Shown here: in pieces, positions 10,216 to 19,178 of the stretch
How the letters are laid out: every line of letters begins with the position of its first letter
Numbering within the stretch: the first letter of the stretch is position 1
Origin: Smittium culicis
Taxonomy: Eukaryota; Kickxellomycota; Harpellomycetes; Harpellales; Legeriomycetaceae
NCBI GenBank assembly: GCA_001970855.1
Contig: LSSN01000709.1
Location: 1 to 34,824, forward strand
Direction of reading: 5' to 3'
DNA: 34,824 nt
Notes under the pieces: model-generated
Databases searched by the model: none
What the model was told of the DNA's origin: nothing
What the model saw: the letters and a program-made list of their open reading frames with translations, nothing else
Position numbers and translations under genes: made by a program

Positions 10216-10410
10216 TCTATAGCCAGCTCCGCGCTGGCACTTCCAGTCTAAATTTCGAGCTGGAAACAGCGAAATTTTTGGACGGCACCCATGTTTCCAG
10301 ATCACTTATATTACAAAATAAAAGCGATTTATCAGCACCCTAGACCAATGCCCGTTGGATATGAAACAGCTAAAGTGGCAGGGGAGAGTCGGGTGAAATT
10401 TTATACAAAT
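10216..10410. other. GC-richer patch with two hairpins and overlapping open frames
   Basis: This 190-bp patch is far less AT-rich than its surroundings. Hairpin 1 at 10222-10238 pairs GCCAGC with GCTGGC around a TCCGC loop. Hairpin 2 at about 10250-10277 pairs AAATTTC with GAAATTT outside GCTG-GAAA-CAGC, a GAAA tetraloop stem, with a two-base bulge. Three frames are open through it: forward 10214-10336 (SSLNFELETAKFLDGTHVSR is in it), forward from 10291 (MFPDHLYYKIKAIYQHPRPM), and a minus-strand frame. None matches a family I know. It may be a relic exon, a transposon end or a structured RNA. Confidence 0.35.
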
Positions 10411-11178
10411 TTATTTGTTTTTTTTAATACGTTTGCAATTATTTTTTATTATTGTATAAATAATTTTTCATTTTAAGGATAAAATAATTTTCTAATCACA
10501 TTTCTAAATACTCTGCGTTTTGAATGCCTGCGTAAGCCAGTGACGATTGATAAAACTGATGATTGATTTCCAGTCATTACATCTGCTGTCAAAGACTAGC
10601 AGCATTTATCGGATATGATTGCCAATAAACTCGACTATGATTTATATTATAATTTATAGTTATAAGAAATATTATAAGTAAAATAAAAATACGATTGTAG
10701 CGGGAATTTTCATTTCGAAAAATAAATATCAAAATTTTATTATCGATAGACGATAAGCGATTTTGTTTGAATTTTTTGTTTTAAAAGTTTATTTTCACAT
10801 TAAAAAAACTTTTTTATAAGGAAAGGTTATTTTAATATTAATAGGTTTTTTTTTATCTAATTTCTAATTAGAAATTATATTCTAAACTTGAAACTGAAGT
10901 ATTATCAAGATTTTTCTCAGAGCTAGACAGTATAAGGCATATAAATTTGAGCTCATAATATAAGCAAGATTCATGGTTGAAGTGGAAATATTTCGATTAA
11001 AATTTTAGTGCTCATCAGTTTTAATTCTATTATTATGCCATAGTAGGTAATGATGTCGTGTACAATGACTGCTACAATAAATAACTTTATTAAGTTTACA
11101 TTAATTGACAAAACTTCAAAGTTAAAAACTACTAATTGTAAGAGCGTCCCATACAAATGATCTATTTTTGGCAATTTA

Positions 11179-11374
11179 TTAACCTTTTCCCGTCCAAAAC
11201 TCTTTTTAAAGATTAATTTAACAATTCGATTATGCTTTTAAGCAAATTTATTATTTGTTGTTATTTTATAATGTACCAATATTTCTTAAAGACTCGGAAT
11301 TAAAGTATTTTAATTGAACGCTGTTGGCTATATTTTGTAGGCCAAAAATAGTCTACCGCCCGGGAAAGGGTTAA
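11179..11374 (+). mobile_element. piggyBac-type MITE, family A
   Basis: TTAA (11179-11182) is followed by CCTTTTCCCGTCCAAAACTC. The right end is CTACCGCCCGGGAAAGGG and TTAA (11371-11374). The copy is 196 bp and nearly complete, in forward orientation. The subterminal inverted motif CTATATTTTG...CAAAAATAG is intact just inside the right end. It contains no ORF. In the piggyBac superfamily the transposase cuts and inserts precisely at TTAA, and short copies like this depend on an autonomous relative. Confidence 0.85.
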
Positions 11375-11424
11375 ATGGAATTTCTGACAAGAAAAGATGA
11401 CGCCTAAGAAACTATAAAATATGA

Positions 11425-11648
11425 AATTCAGCGCTTCGCTAGTTCATTATTGGACGATGAACATTAAAAGTATTACATATTGATTCGCTTGCAAATTTTA
11501 GGAGTATATTTTGATTGGATAGCTCGCTAATCGGCCCAACATTTTCAATATTACGGCAAAAATAAAGCTATTAGTGAATTCAAGTGCCTAATTTTTGGAG
11601 AGCAAGATAAGCACAACTTGCTGCGAAAAGTTTAAAAGCGCAAATTTT
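11425..11648 (+). pseudogene. Unidentified coding relic
   Basis: One forward frame from GAAATTCAGCGC (11423) to about 11648 reads as a hydrophilic, protein-like sequence with only three internal stops. It includes EIQRFASSLLDDEH and KNKAISEFKCLIFGEQDK. In DNA this AT-rich, a frame rich in Glu, Asp, Gln, Arg and Trp is unlikely by chance. It lies directly after a MITE and inside a region of transposon debris, so a decayed transposase is the likeliest origin. I cannot name the family. Confidence 0.3.
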
Positions 11649-11973
11649 TTTTGTAATTTAAAAAACTGTATGACATACTCTGTTGATTTTTTCTATTGGG
11701 TTTAGTGTAGCCTCTATTAGCAAATTCGGTTTTAATATTTTACTAGATACTCAATCAAATAGTATAGTTTGATTTTGATATTAAAGTATAAAAAATAATA
11801 GAGATCATTACACATGGAAAATAGTTAATTTTTGTCCGATATTAGCCGATAAGCACCCACTAAAAATATAGTAATAAAAATCAAGAAGGATTGATGATGG
11901 AGAAATACCAAATCCGTAAAGAGCGATGATAAAAAAGAGTCTAATATATCTTAGGCTAATATTAGAAAAATTT

Positions 11974-12631
11974 TAAATACATATTCAAGGCTTTCAAGTT
12001 TTGATGATGAAATAAAATATTTTGATTTAAAATTATCAATACTTCTTAAAAGAACCAAATTATTCTTATTTGGTTAAATAAAATTTTATAAATCGCTCAT
12101 TAATTACAAAGAGATGTTAATCTGTGTATCTTTATTGAAATTGTTTAGATTTATTTTGGCGCTATTGATTTCAATTAATGTTTCTAAAGAATATTGCGGG
12201 ATATGCAGTTACTTACATAGGCCAGTATTACATTTTTTTTATTTTTTGGTTATATATTGTATTATTTATTTATGCACGGGATTTTGTTACTGTGGTAACA
12301 ATCCATAGAATTTATTTATCATATTAAACTATCTAAACTAAGTATTAAATTAGTGTGAGCTAAAAAGAAATTAGTGATGTAATACTGAGTAGATGTTTAG
12401 ATATTGGAGTGTTATTAATGTGAAATCTCGAGTATTATTCATCAAAGCTTGCAATATGAAAGATTATTTTGAAGAGCGGAATTATTTCTATTGAAATTTT
12501 CGTTTGTTTCATACATTGTATGGATTTTAGATTCAATTACAATATTTTATCAAATGGTAAAAAAATTTAGCGAACAAAACCTCCATATTATAATTAACAA
12601 ATAAAATATCAAGGAAAAAATTCTCCTCTTT
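11974..12631. repeat. Direct repeat copy 1 (left of assembly gap)
   Basis: These 658 bp recur at 12859-13516 with an offset of exactly 885. I see one difference, C at 12055 against T at 12940. The copy runs directly into the run of N. A 64-codon open frame (12114-12308) encodes a hydrophobic, Cys-containing peptide; it recurs identically in copy 2 but has no other sign of being a gene. The pair may be a real tandem duplication or two contig ends that should have been merged. Confidence 0.9.
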
Positions 12632-12858
12632 NNNNNNNNNNNNNNNNNNNNNNNNNNNNNNNNNNNNNNNNNNNNNNNNNNNNNNNNNNNNNNNNNNNNN
12701 NNNNNNNNNNNNNNNNNNNNNNNNNNNNNNNNNNNNNNNNNNNNNNNNNNNNNNNNNNNNNNNNNNNNNNNNNNNNNNNNNNNNNNNNNNNNNNNNNNNN
12801 NNNNNNNNNNNNNNNNNNNNNNNNNNNNNNNNNNNNNNNNNNNNNNNNNNNNNNNNNN
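12632..12858. other. Assembly gap (227 N)
   Basis: An unbroken run of N. Open frames that span it are artefacts. Confidence 0.99.
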
Positions 12859-13516
12859 TAAATACATATTCAAGGCTTTCAAGTTTTGATGATGAAATAA
12901 AATATTTTGATTTAAAATTATCAATACTTCTTAAAAGAATCAAATTATTCTTATTTGGTTAAATAAAATTTTATAAATCGCTCATTAATTACAAAGAGAT
13001 GTTAATCTGTGTATCTTTATTGAAATTGTTTAGATTTATTTTGGCGCTATTGATTTCAATTAATGTTTCTAAAGAATATTGCGGGATATGCAGTTACTTA
13101 CATAGGCCAGTATTACATTTTTTTTATTTTTTGGTTATATATTGTATTATTTATTTATGCACGGGATTTTGTTACTGTGGTAACAATCCATAGAATTTAT
13201 TTATCATATTAAACTATCTAAACTAAGTATTAAATTAGTGTGAGCTAAAAAGAAATTAGTGATGTAATACTGAGTAGATGTTTAGATATTGGAGTGTTAT
13301 TAATGTGAAATCTCGAGTATTATTCATCAAAGCTTGCAATATGAAAGATTATTTTGAAGAGCGGAATTATTTCTATTGAAATTTTCGTTTGTTTCATACA
13401 TTGTATGGATTTTAGATTCAATTACAATATTTTATCAAATGGTAAAAAAATTTAGCGAACAAAACCTCCATATTATAATTAACAAATAAAATATCAAGGA
13501 AAAAATTCTCCTCTTT
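12859..13516. repeat. Direct repeat copy 2 (right of assembly gap)
   Basis: Near-identical to 11974-12631. It starts with the first called base after the gap, so the true repeat boundary is hidden on this side as well. Beyond 13516 the sequence is unique. Neither copy shows the TG...CA ends of an LTR, though one end of each is not visible. Confidence 0.9.
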
Positions 13517-13596
13517 TCCTAAGAGTTTGCTATATATGAATTCATAGTTAGAATTGAGTGCTACATATAATAGAGGAGCACAGAGTATAACCATTA

Positions 13597-13800
13597 GTAG
13601 ATCCTGAAGAAAGGTAAAATATTGTAGCCGAAGAAATTGCAGATTATATAATTAATGAAAGTAGGCCCTTCAATGAAATTAAAACCTGTCCACTATTACA
13701 AATAGCTGTATCGAAATAGAAACAGCTTCCAATTCATCCAATGGTAGTATGAATTTTATAATTACTAGCGCTTCATGAATCAAGTGGAATTAAAATGTAG
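13597..13800 (+). pseudogene. Transposase-like coding relic, possibly hAT
   Basis: A forward frame with five internal stops reads IVAEEIADYIINESRPFNEI, then LPIHPMVV. The pattern A-x-x-I-x-x-x-x-RPF-x-x-(V/I) followed by a P-x-x-P/S segment resembles the region before the catalytic core of hAT transposases. Only this short part is readable. No 8-bp target duplication or hAT terminal repeats were seen. The hAT label is a weak inference; that the stretch was once coding is better supported. Confidence 0.22.
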
Positions 13801-13875
13801 TCGTGTTTTAGAGTATACCAAGCATTTTTATACATAAAGGCTTTAAATGAAATAATTAATAAAAAATCCTAAATA

Positions 13876-13901
13876 AAGGATTAAGCAAAACATTAGAAAT
13901 A
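13876..13901 (+). repeat. Second copy of a MITE target site (empty site)
   Basis: These 26 bp match exactly the sequence obtained from 14109-14117 plus 14504-14520 when the MITE at 14118-14503 and one TTAA are left out. The copy here still has a single TTAA (13881-13884). It is a paralogous empty site about 235 bp from the occupied one and supports precise TTAA insertion. Confidence 0.7.
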
Positions 13902-13940
13902 GCCTAAATATGGGAGATTCTTAGAGCAAGAGGAACTTCT

Positions 13941-13954
13941 ATTTCCTAGGAAAT
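13941..13954. repeat. Perfect 14-bp palindrome
   Basis: ATTTCCTAGGAAAT is its own reverse complement. It has no evident partner or function. Confidence 0.6.
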
Positions 13955-14113
13955 CTATTTGCTGGAAGCAATTATAGGTGTATTTATTGGCTAATCTATT
14001 TAATCCATTTGATAATATTTTCTAGTTGAATATAGTAGCGAAATAAATTTTGAAACTAAGGCAATTTTTAATAAGAAAAGTTCCGTTCCTTAAAATAATC
14101 TTCCATCTAAGGA

Positions 14114-14503
14114 TTAACCCTTTCCCGTCCATTACTCTTAAAAAAAATAAATTTTATGATTAGTTTATGATTTAAGAGCAAGTGTATTATTTGTTGTTAA
14201 TATACAGTATATCAATATTTCTTAAAGACTCTGAATTAAAGTATTTTTATTAACCCTTTCCCGTCCAACACTATTTAAAAAGACGAATTTATTGATAGGA
14301 TAGTCATTTATAAGATTCTTTATTATTTGTCTTTAATTTGAATTATACCAATATATCTTTAAGTCTCGGAATTAAACGATTTTCAATGAATGCGGTTGGC
14401 TATATTTGGTCATCCAAAAATAGTCTACCGCGCGGGAAAGGGTTAAACATGGGTGGCTATATCTGGTGGGCCAAAAATAGTCTCCCGCCTGGGAAAGGGT
14501 TAA
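14114..14503 (+). mobile_element. piggyBac-type MITE, family A, host of a nested copy
   Basis: The outer element begins with TTAA (14114-14117) and CCCTTTCCCGTCCATTACTC, and ends TCCCGCCTGGGAAAGGG plus TTAA (14500-14503). It is interrupted at its own internal TTAA by the complete copy at 14250-14446. Removing the insert and one TTAA leaves 197 bp, the standard family A length. Its outer target site also survives in an empty form at 13876-13901. An open frame at 14338-14553 merely runs across both element ends and is not a gene. Confidence 0.85.
14250..14446 (+). mobile_element. piggyBac-type MITE, family A, nested copy
   Basis: A complete 197-bp element including both TTAA copies (14250-14253 and 14443-14446). 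Ends are CCCTTTCCCGTCCAACACTA and GTCTACCGCGCGGGAAAGGG. It sits in the TTAA that other family A copies carry in GTATTTTAATTGAACG. This is the younger of the two insertions here. Confidence 0.88.
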
Positions 14504-14830
14504 GCAAAACATTAGAAATAATGCTTCAAAGTGTAAAAAGAAAAATTACTTGAAAGGACAGCACAAAAGGCAAATAAAATAGCGATTGATGATTTACTGG
14601 CAAATGAATATAAATTAATGTGAATTAGAAAAGACTAAACTGTGCTTATAAAGCCGCTAATTAATAATCAAAATTTTATTGGAAGGATAAAGAAGTATAA
14701 AAAAAACGTACGAAAAATAGTGCAGATTATATAAAATTAAATCGAATATATGACGAGATTAATAATAAGCTCAACCCTTTCCAAAGTAGCAAGCAGCCTT
14801 TGATCAGCCAATCGATACCACCTGATGTCG
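14504..14830 (+). pseudogene. Unidentified coding relic with intervening MITE
   Basis: Right of the nested MITEs, forward frames read protein-like segments: SKTLEIMLQSVKRKIT (14504-14551), ERTAQKANKIAIDDLLANEY (about 14553-14615) and NSADYIKLNRIYDEINNKLN (about 14720-14780), the last continuing to a stop near 14834. Frames change between segments. The first segment also occurs at 13876-13901, where the reading continues EIA-stop-IWEILRARG. This suggests two related coding relics. The family is not recognised; a gag-like or transposase origin is possible. Confidence 0.25.
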
Positions 14831-14839
14831 ATTAAATAA

Positions 14840-15340
14840 ATTAATTTCCGTGAATCATATAATTATTGGTTCTTAGAAGTTATCAGCAAATAATATATAA
14901 GAATTTAAATATCATACAAATCAGCATACTAGACAATTTAGAGAGTTGCGTGCGAAAGAGCTAAAACAAAGTCCCACAAATGATACTAAATGGGATAGTG
15001 ATTAAAGAAATCAAAAAGATTTACGAATGGGATAGCCAATAGCTGAGTGCGATGGTACTGGAAAGTAATGATAATGTAATAATCACCCAGCTCTTGCCAA
15101 AAAGAGTCAGTCTGAACAGAAAAAAATCGCCGTCCCTTAGTATTTTTGCACGCGGTAACAAGGCAGCTCACTATGCGGAAGCGTAATAGTCTTTTTATAG
15201 GCAGAGGAATGGAAAGCCTCTTTAATGGCAGAAATGACGAAATTTTCAGCTGGTAGAAAAATAGGGGGTTTTAATGGCAAAAATATAAGAGCCATATTTA
15301 GCATTTCCTTATAAAGTTTAATTTGACATTATTATTTTTT
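14840..15340. other. No supportable gene
   Basis: A moderately AT-rich interval with short open frames on both strands, the longest a minus-strand frame of 61 codons at 15171-14986. It may continue the relic to the left. I see no motif, RNA or repeat in it. Confidence 0.4.
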
Positions 15341-15419
15341 TTGACACCCATCACTCGTTTTTTTTTTTTTTTTGCATACTTATTAGACACACCTGACAGT
15401 TCTCCATTTATATATTAAT

Positions 15420-15977
15420 AGCATATTTGAAACCTACTTTTTAACCTAATTTTTTTTACTGATCTTTCTTACACTATTCCCATTCCGCTATAATTATCCT
15501 TACTTTTACATCATTATACTTACCCACTTTCTGTAACCGTCTTTACCAATCTCTTTTCTCGTTCCTCTCAATATCTTCCCCTAAGAAACTGCGATAATCT
15601 TATTTCCTTCGTTATTTGTATTTTGAATCGATTTCTTCAATCACCTGGCCAATCAATTTTATTCTCTACTCAGATGTATCATTTGTAGCATATAGTGCCC
15701 TGAATATTAACACTTTCTTTCTCTTAAATCTTTAGCACTACTCGAATATTCAAACATCCTCTTTCCTACTCAGCTTCCAATATATACCAATTACTGCCCA
15801 GTTTTCGGTATATAATATTTTCTATCCTTCATAATTCTCGCAAAACATTCTTTTCTCTCTCGTTTTAAAGAACTCTTCAATTTAAATACCTCATAATTGT
15901 TGGTTTTATTAATATCTATCCCTTCATCTTTCCTAGAACTTCTATCTATATACTAGATACTCCTATATAATTCTGCT
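15420..15977 (+). promoter_or_regulatory. Pyrimidine-rich upstream region of the arrestin-like gene
   Basis: From about 15420 to the start codon the plus strand is markedly rich in C and T and poor in G, unlike the A/T-symmetric DNA around it. CT-rich leaders are common upstream of fungal genes. TA-rich words lie at 15944-15952 and 15964-15972, the latter too close to the ATG to serve as a TATA box for it. An in-frame TAG at 15954-15956 with no ATG before 15978 fixes the start. A long open frame with one stop at about 15440-15730 lacks a Met and is explained by the low frequency of stops in CT-rich sequence. Confidence 0.45.
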
Positions 15978-18131
15978 ATGGAACTACTAGAAAATTCCAT
16001 TTCTGGAGTTCAAGCTAGTATACTATTCCCCTCTAATTCTAGTGGAATCCCTTACTGCCAACCAAACTCCGAGCTATCTGGCGTCCTAGTAATCAAAAAT
16101 ACTCATACTCTAAATCCCTCTGAAATAAACTTATTCTTAACTGGTCGCGAAAAGGTCCTACTATGTCCTAATAGCCATTCAATAAAAATATCTCCTGAAT
16201 CTCTCGGCAATAGAGCCTCTGGTGTAAATGCTTTCAGAAAAAATTTATTCTCAATCAAGCTTGTTTTATGGCGAAATGTCTCTAATGAAGGCGAAGTTCA
16301 ACTGATCTTGCCTGGAATTTACTCTTTTCATTTCGTTGCCAAGTTTAAAAATGCAAATTTTCCTGAATCTATTTCTCTCCCTGAAAGTAAGGTATCATAC
16401 ACATTTGACGCTAATATGATTTTCCCAAATAAATCTAGTGTTCCTATAAACATTTCTACTGCACCAATTAACTTCATTCCTAAAGTTATCTCCCCCGTTT
16501 ATAAACCTATTTTATACTCAAATAAGAATCCTACCACTCCCTCAAACCAATACCAATTTTTCGACAACATTATTGACCCAAAGTCTGGGAAAATCCTTTA
16601 TATTATGGAAGTCACTTCCCTTGATAAAATATTCCGTACCGGTCAATATGTGAACATCACTATTAAGCTATCTGGAAAAAAAACCCTTTTCAGCACAGTT
16701 GCCAACTTAATTGGCCAGTCTGACTGCTTTTACCCCCATTCTCCCTCTATTGAAAATAATCACGATTTCTTACTATCAACTGATCGCATTTGGTCCAAAG
16801 CTAAACTATTAACCAAACCAATTAATGTGATTTTTGATAGACTAAACAATGATACCCTCGTTACTGAATGCTCTAAAAAACCTGAATCTTTAAAAGTATT
16901 TTCCGCAAACGTTCAAATAGGCCCTATTCCTGATAACATTAGTGCTCTTCCTGAAACTTTTTACATGAGACACATTGTTTACATTCAGCTAATCGGCCTC
17001 GTTAACTCGAGTTGGGGTTCTAGCAAATCTATTTCTGCCCTAATCCCTATTCCTATTTCAAACGTTTTAAATTATGAGGATAATATCTCTATTAGCAAAC
17101 CATCTGTGAAATCATCTGATTTAAATAAAAGAAATAAATCAACTGACCCAACAAAGTTCACAAGATCTCTTGTTCCTTCTGATAAAAATACTAGAAAAAA
17201 AGCTTCAAAAGCAAACACTCAAATGTCAAACATAATTTTAGACAATACTCAAAAAGTAACTCCAAAGCCTAGAAGTAACCAAGCTAATGATAAAAATACA
17301 CAATTTTTTTCAAGTAGAAATTATCCTTCGCTAAAATCAAACAAAGTTAACTCTAGCCTTAAAACGTCAAATTTTTATGATAACTATGATTCGTATTCAA
17401 AGCTCAGTGATAACAGATCAAAAAACTCCTTTGATAGTGATGACTCTGGCTATTTCCAACTTGATGAAAACTTCTCAAAAGCTTTTACAGACTTCTATAT
17501 CGATTTATTTAATCCAAATAAATATGCCACCCCTACAATATCCAACTCATTTAACAATTACGCTTCACCAAACTCATCTAATGATAAACGTATACCTTTT
17601 GCCGTTAAAAAACCAAAAACCAATAAAAACGTTAAAACAGCGATCGCAAATTCTAGACTCAAATCTATGTATCTCTTGCAAAAAGATATTGCTGAAAAAT
17701 CTTCATTTTCAAGCAAATCTGATTCTAGTGACTTAGAAAGTATCAGCCAACTGAATCTTGGAAAGGACTTACATGCATCTTCATCCTCAGCAAATCGAAA
17801 ATATGACTACGATACCAATCAAATATATGATACTATTGATCAAAATAGCACCGCCTATGACCAAGATTCGTCTATAATTGACACTCTTACCATGAAAAAC
17901 ATTGCTTATAGTATCGAAAGCATGAAAACGCGAAAAATGCTTTTCTCAAGCAATTTATCATCTAATGCAAATTCTAGTAGCGAGAAATCTCTACATTCAA
18001 GTCTACCTAAAGTCGAAGAATACGACGAATTATTCCCTGTTTTGGAATCAATACTTGTTAGCTACAATGACCCTAAAACTGGAAAAGTAGAAATGAAACC
18101 CAACCATCAAAATTCTTCAGTTTTACATTAG
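15978..18131 (+). CDS. Alpha-arrestin-like protein with long disordered tail
   Basis: Single-exon ORF of 717 residues. Residues about 12-170 match the arrestin N domain: PYCQPNSELSGVLVIKN gives the P-x-S/G-x-x-x-G-x-(V/L) strand, then INLFLTGREKV, then the hallmark LILPGIYSFHFVAKF...SLPES...VSYTFDANMIFP (106-150). Residues about 205-362 match the arrestin C domain: VTSLDKIFRTGQYVNITIKL, VANLIGQS, and HIVYIQLIGLV before LIPIPIS. The remaining 350 residues are Ser/Asn/Lys/Asp-rich and probably disordered, ending with the acidic-hydrophobic KVEEYDELFPVLESILVSY. Fungal alpha-arrestins recruit Rsp5-type ubiquitin ligases to plasma-membrane transporters through (L/P)PxY motifs. No PPxY is visible here, so ligase recruitment, if any, would need another route. 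The start is the first Met after an in-frame TAG at 15954. A MITE lies 177 bp past the stop. The fold assignment is fairly sure; the cargo is unknown. Confidence 0.82.
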   Translation: MELLENSISGVQASILFPSNSSGIPYCQPNSELSGVLVIKNTHTLNPSEINLFLTGREKVLLCPNSHSIKISPESLGNRASGVNAFRKNLFSIKLVLWRNVSNEGEVQLILPGIYSFHFVAKFKNANFPESISLPESKVSYTFDANMIFPNKSSVPINISTAPINFIPKVISPVYKPILYSNKNPTTPSNQYQFFDNIIDPKSGKILYIMEVTSLDKIFRTGQYVNITIKLSGKKTLFSTVANLIGQSDCFYPHSPSIENNHDFLLSTDRIWSKAKLLTKPINVIFDRLNNDTLVTECSKKPESLKVFSANVQIGPIPDNISALPETFYMRHIVYIQLIGLVNSSWGSSKSISALIPIPISNVLNYEDNISISKPSVKSSDLNKRNKSTDPTKFTRSLVPSDKNTRKKASKANTQMSNIILDNTQKVTPKPRSNQANDKNTQFFSSRNYPSLKSNKVNSSLKTSNFYDNYDSYSKLSDNRSKNSFDSDDSGYFQLDENFSKAFTDFYIDLFNPNKYATPTISNSFNNYASPNSSNDKRIPFAVKKPKTNKNVKTAIANSRLKSMYLLQKDIAEKSSFSSKSDSSDLESISQLNLGKDLHASSSSANRKYDYDTNQIYDTIDQNSTAYDQDSSIIDTLTMKNIAYSIESMKTRKMLFSSNLSSNANSSSEKSLHSSLPKVEEYDELFPVLESILVSYNDPKTGKVEMKPNHQNSSVLH

Positions 18132-18307
18132 ATATTATTAATTTTTAACCAAAACATACTTACATTCCTTACTTTCGCCATTTTCTTCTGATATAATTGT
18201 ACATAGATTTTCTACTAACTAATAATTCAAAAAAATCTTCTTAATAACTTTTTTTTACTCATTTGCATTAGTCAGTAATAGATAAAAATATATTCAAAGT
18301 ATCCAAT

Positions 18308-18507
18308 TTAACCCTTTCAGGGGCGGTTGGCTTTTTTTGAACTACCAAAATCATCCAACCATATTACAAATTGATAAATCAATTTATGAATGATACTTAT
18401 TTATTAGCTACGAATTTTTTTGCGCTCAATAATAAACTATTTATAATTTACTTATCCAACTATGATTTTTAATGAAGCTTAATAGTGTTGGCGCCGGAAA
18501 GGGTTAA
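18308..18507 (-). mobile_element. piggyBac-type MITE, family B
   Basis: A 200-bp element between TTAA at 18308-18311 and TTAA at 18504-18507. The left end is CCCTTTCAGGGGCGGTTGGC and the right end GTGTTGGCGCCGGAAAGGG. Just inside the left end GGTTGG (18323-18328) and CCAACC form a subterminal inverted repeat flanking CTTTTTTTG and CAAAATCAT. Family B shares its end plan with family A (an R end with GGGCGGT and an L end with CCAACACT) but has a different interior. It lies in the 3' flank of the arrestin-like gene and contains no ORF. Confidence 0.85.
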
Positions 18508-18509
18508 AG

Positions 18510-19175
18510 TCGCCACGTTCTTATAAAACTAAAACTGATGCCAATTTCAAGTGTTTTTTTTTTATCTTGACTTTTAATTATGTAATTATTAAAGCTTTAG
18601 CTTTATCGTTTATAGATTAATAATCTATTTAAAATTTCATATTTTTAGAACTGCTCACTACATTTTGTTAGTTTAATTTTTAATTTTGTGGGTTATTTTC
18701 CATTATTAGAACGTATTATGTTTTACCTTTCCTATTCACCAGTTATATTTTTATATTTTAATTGTGTTTGTACATATCTAGAATAAATCAATTGATATAA
18801 CCAATAGCTTCATTGAATTCGAATAACTATAAATCAACTGGGGGACACTTTACAAAAAGAGCACTTTGTTACAGTTTATTTTTATTATCCTATCTATTTA
18901 TTAATTTTATTATTATTGGTGGAATTGGAAAGGCGTTTCAGTTTTACTCTCTATTTATTTACTTTGGAAGTGATATTTGTTAAAAGCAATCCTAGATATT
19001 TTTATTGGAAAAAAACTAAATATTTAATTTCATACACTGTAGCACTTCTAACTATAAGATGACTCCTTCATTAAGAATCTCCAAACTTTTTAAAGGTGCA
19101 TGGCCCCTAAAAATAATCGCCTGCATCTAATTATATTTAGTTGTGAGTATTATAAATCCTTACATTTCTTCCATT
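18510..19175. other. No supportable gene
   Basis: AT-rich intergenic DNA between two MITEs. No open frame, RNA gene or repeat of note was seen. Confidence 0.5.
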
Positions 19176-19178
19176 TCT

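Noticed and set aside
10971..11174. 67-codon minus-strand ORF next to a MITE
   Set aside because: Hydrophobic, without motif, in AT-rich sequence; indistinguishable from chance.
12114..12308. 64-codon ORF repeated at 12999-13193
   Set aside because: The repetition only reflects the direct repeat around the gap. The peptide is hydrophobic and has no recognisable domain or homologue; gene status is unsupported.
12533..12943. Long minus-strand ORFs of 124 and 136 codons
   Set aside because: They span the run of N; the open frame is an artefact of the gap.
14338..14553. 71-codon forward ORF
   Set aside because: It runs through the right ends of two nested MITEs and merely reads their terminal repeats.
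14773..14785. AACCCTTTCC word resembling a MITE end
   Set aside because: The match stops after ten bases, there is no subterminal sequence and no partner end; it lies within a readable coding relic.
17377..17736. 119-codon forward ORF
   Set aside because: It is a shadow in another frame of the arrestin-like CDS.
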